5,380 nucleotides of DNA from Verrucomicrobiota bacterium (lineage in GTDB: Bacteria > Verrucomicrobiota > Verrucomicrobiia > Opitutales > UBA953): NCBI GenBank assembly GCA_009924535.1, contig RFRI01000116.1, forward strand, positions 1-5,380, given 5' to 3'. The position numbers and the translations under genes are program-made. Below, piece after piece: positions 4,955 through 5,380 of the stretch. The notes beneath the pieces were generated by a model. That model made no database searches. It was not told the origin of the DNA and worked only from the letters and a program-made list of their open reading frames with translations. How positions within the stretch are numbered: the first letter of the stretch is position 1; every line of letters begins with the position of its first letter.

Positions 4955-5380
4955 ATGAACCAACCCAAGATCGAAATCCTGCCCCTCAAGAAGGGCTTCC
5001 TCCGCGCCGCCGCTGATGCGACGCATGTCCTCGTCCGCCTCGTCGCCCCGGCCCAGCAAGCCGATGCTGCTGAGACCCCCCGCGCCCCCCTCGACCTCTC
5101 CCTGGTAATCGACCGCTCCGGCTCGATGAGCGGTGAGCCCCTCGAAGCCGCTCGCGAAAGCGCGGCACGCATCGTCCGCGGCCTTCGTGCCGATGACCGC
5201 GTCGCCATCGTGGCTTTCGACAGCTCCATCGAAGTCGTCCAGCCGCTGACCCAGGTCACCGACCGCGAGGCCATCGTCACCCGCATCAAGTCCATCGACG
5301 CCCGCGGTTCGACGGACCTCTTCGGTGGCTGGGAGGAGGGCGTGAAGCAGCTCGCGCCCTTCACCCGCAAGGATCGCATC
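4955..5380 (+). CDS. VWA (von Willebrand factor type A) domain protein, N-terminal part (3' end outside window)
   Basis: The visible 142 residues contain a short beta-rich lead-in (KIEILPLKKGFLRA, then ATHVLVRLVAP) and a VWA fold. PLDLSLVIDRSGSMSG carries the metal-ion (MIDAS) motif D53-x-S55-x-S57, and RGSTDLFGGW supplies the MIDAS threonine T120. The DDRVAIVAFDS strand lies between them. The layout resembles the YfbK-like, cytoplasmic or surface VWA proteins (COG2304 type). No signal peptide is visible. Such domains usually bind a partner protein through a divalent metal; the partner here is unknown. ATG 4955 is chosen because the family-like sequence starts there. In-frame ATG 4943 and GTG 4934 are alternatives. 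GGAGG (4936-4940) is 2 nt from ATG 4943 and 14 nt from ATG 4955, neither ideal. The frame runs open to the window end. The upstream MerR-like gene on the same strand suggests a regulator/VWA pair. Confidence 0.88.
   Translation, partial: MNQPKIEILPLKKGFLRAAADATHVLVRLVAPAQQADAAETPRAPLDLSLVIDRSGSMSGEPLEAARESAARIVRGLRADDRVAIVAFDSSIEVVQPLTQVTDREAIVTRIKSIDARGSTDLFGGWEEGVKQLAPFTRKDRI

Overview
This GC-rich window looks like a bacterial chromosome segment, most likely from Verrucomicrobiota (Opitutales/Opitutaceae-like). That placement is an inference from protein style: a signal-peptide Amt with a Pro/Ala-rich N-terminal extension, and a beta-barrel of the kind I associate with DUF6268. No rRNA or marker gene is present to confirm it. 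No mobile element, CRISPR array, tRNA or rRNA was seen.

Layout: (1) The left edge holds the 5' part of a leftward gene for an exported, probably outer-membrane beta-barrel protein. (2) Back to back with it, across about 95 bp, is the first of two tandem rightward ammonium transporter (Amt) genes. Amt-1 has 425 residues and no signal peptide. Amt-2 has 515 residues, with a signal peptide and a Pro/Ala-rich extracytoplasmic extension. Each amt gene has its own near-consensus sigma-54 (-24/-12) promoter and its own terminator candidate, so they look like separate nitrogen-responsive units and not a simple operon. (3) After a strong terminator comes a MerR-type winged-helix regulator with an unrecognised C-terminal half. 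(4) The right edge holds the 5' part of a von Willebrand factor A (VWA) protein with an intact DxSxS motif.

How the parts may work together: the Amts move ammonium across the inner membrane, and their C-terminal tails keep the conserved segment that PII (GlnK) proteins act on. No glnK lies in the window. The divergent beta-barrel could supply an outer-membrane route for a small nitrogen compound, but this rests on position only. The MerR-like and VWA genes form a second, apparently unrelated unit beyond the terminator.

The most notable signal is at the two amt starts. Both sigma-54 boxes begin exactly 30 bp upstream of their ATG. The predicted transcription start is therefore only about 3-5 nt before the start codon, implying near-leaderless mRNAs in both paralogs. 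Other promoter candidates in the window also sit unusually close to their start codons, and clear Shine-Dalgarno sequences are absent.
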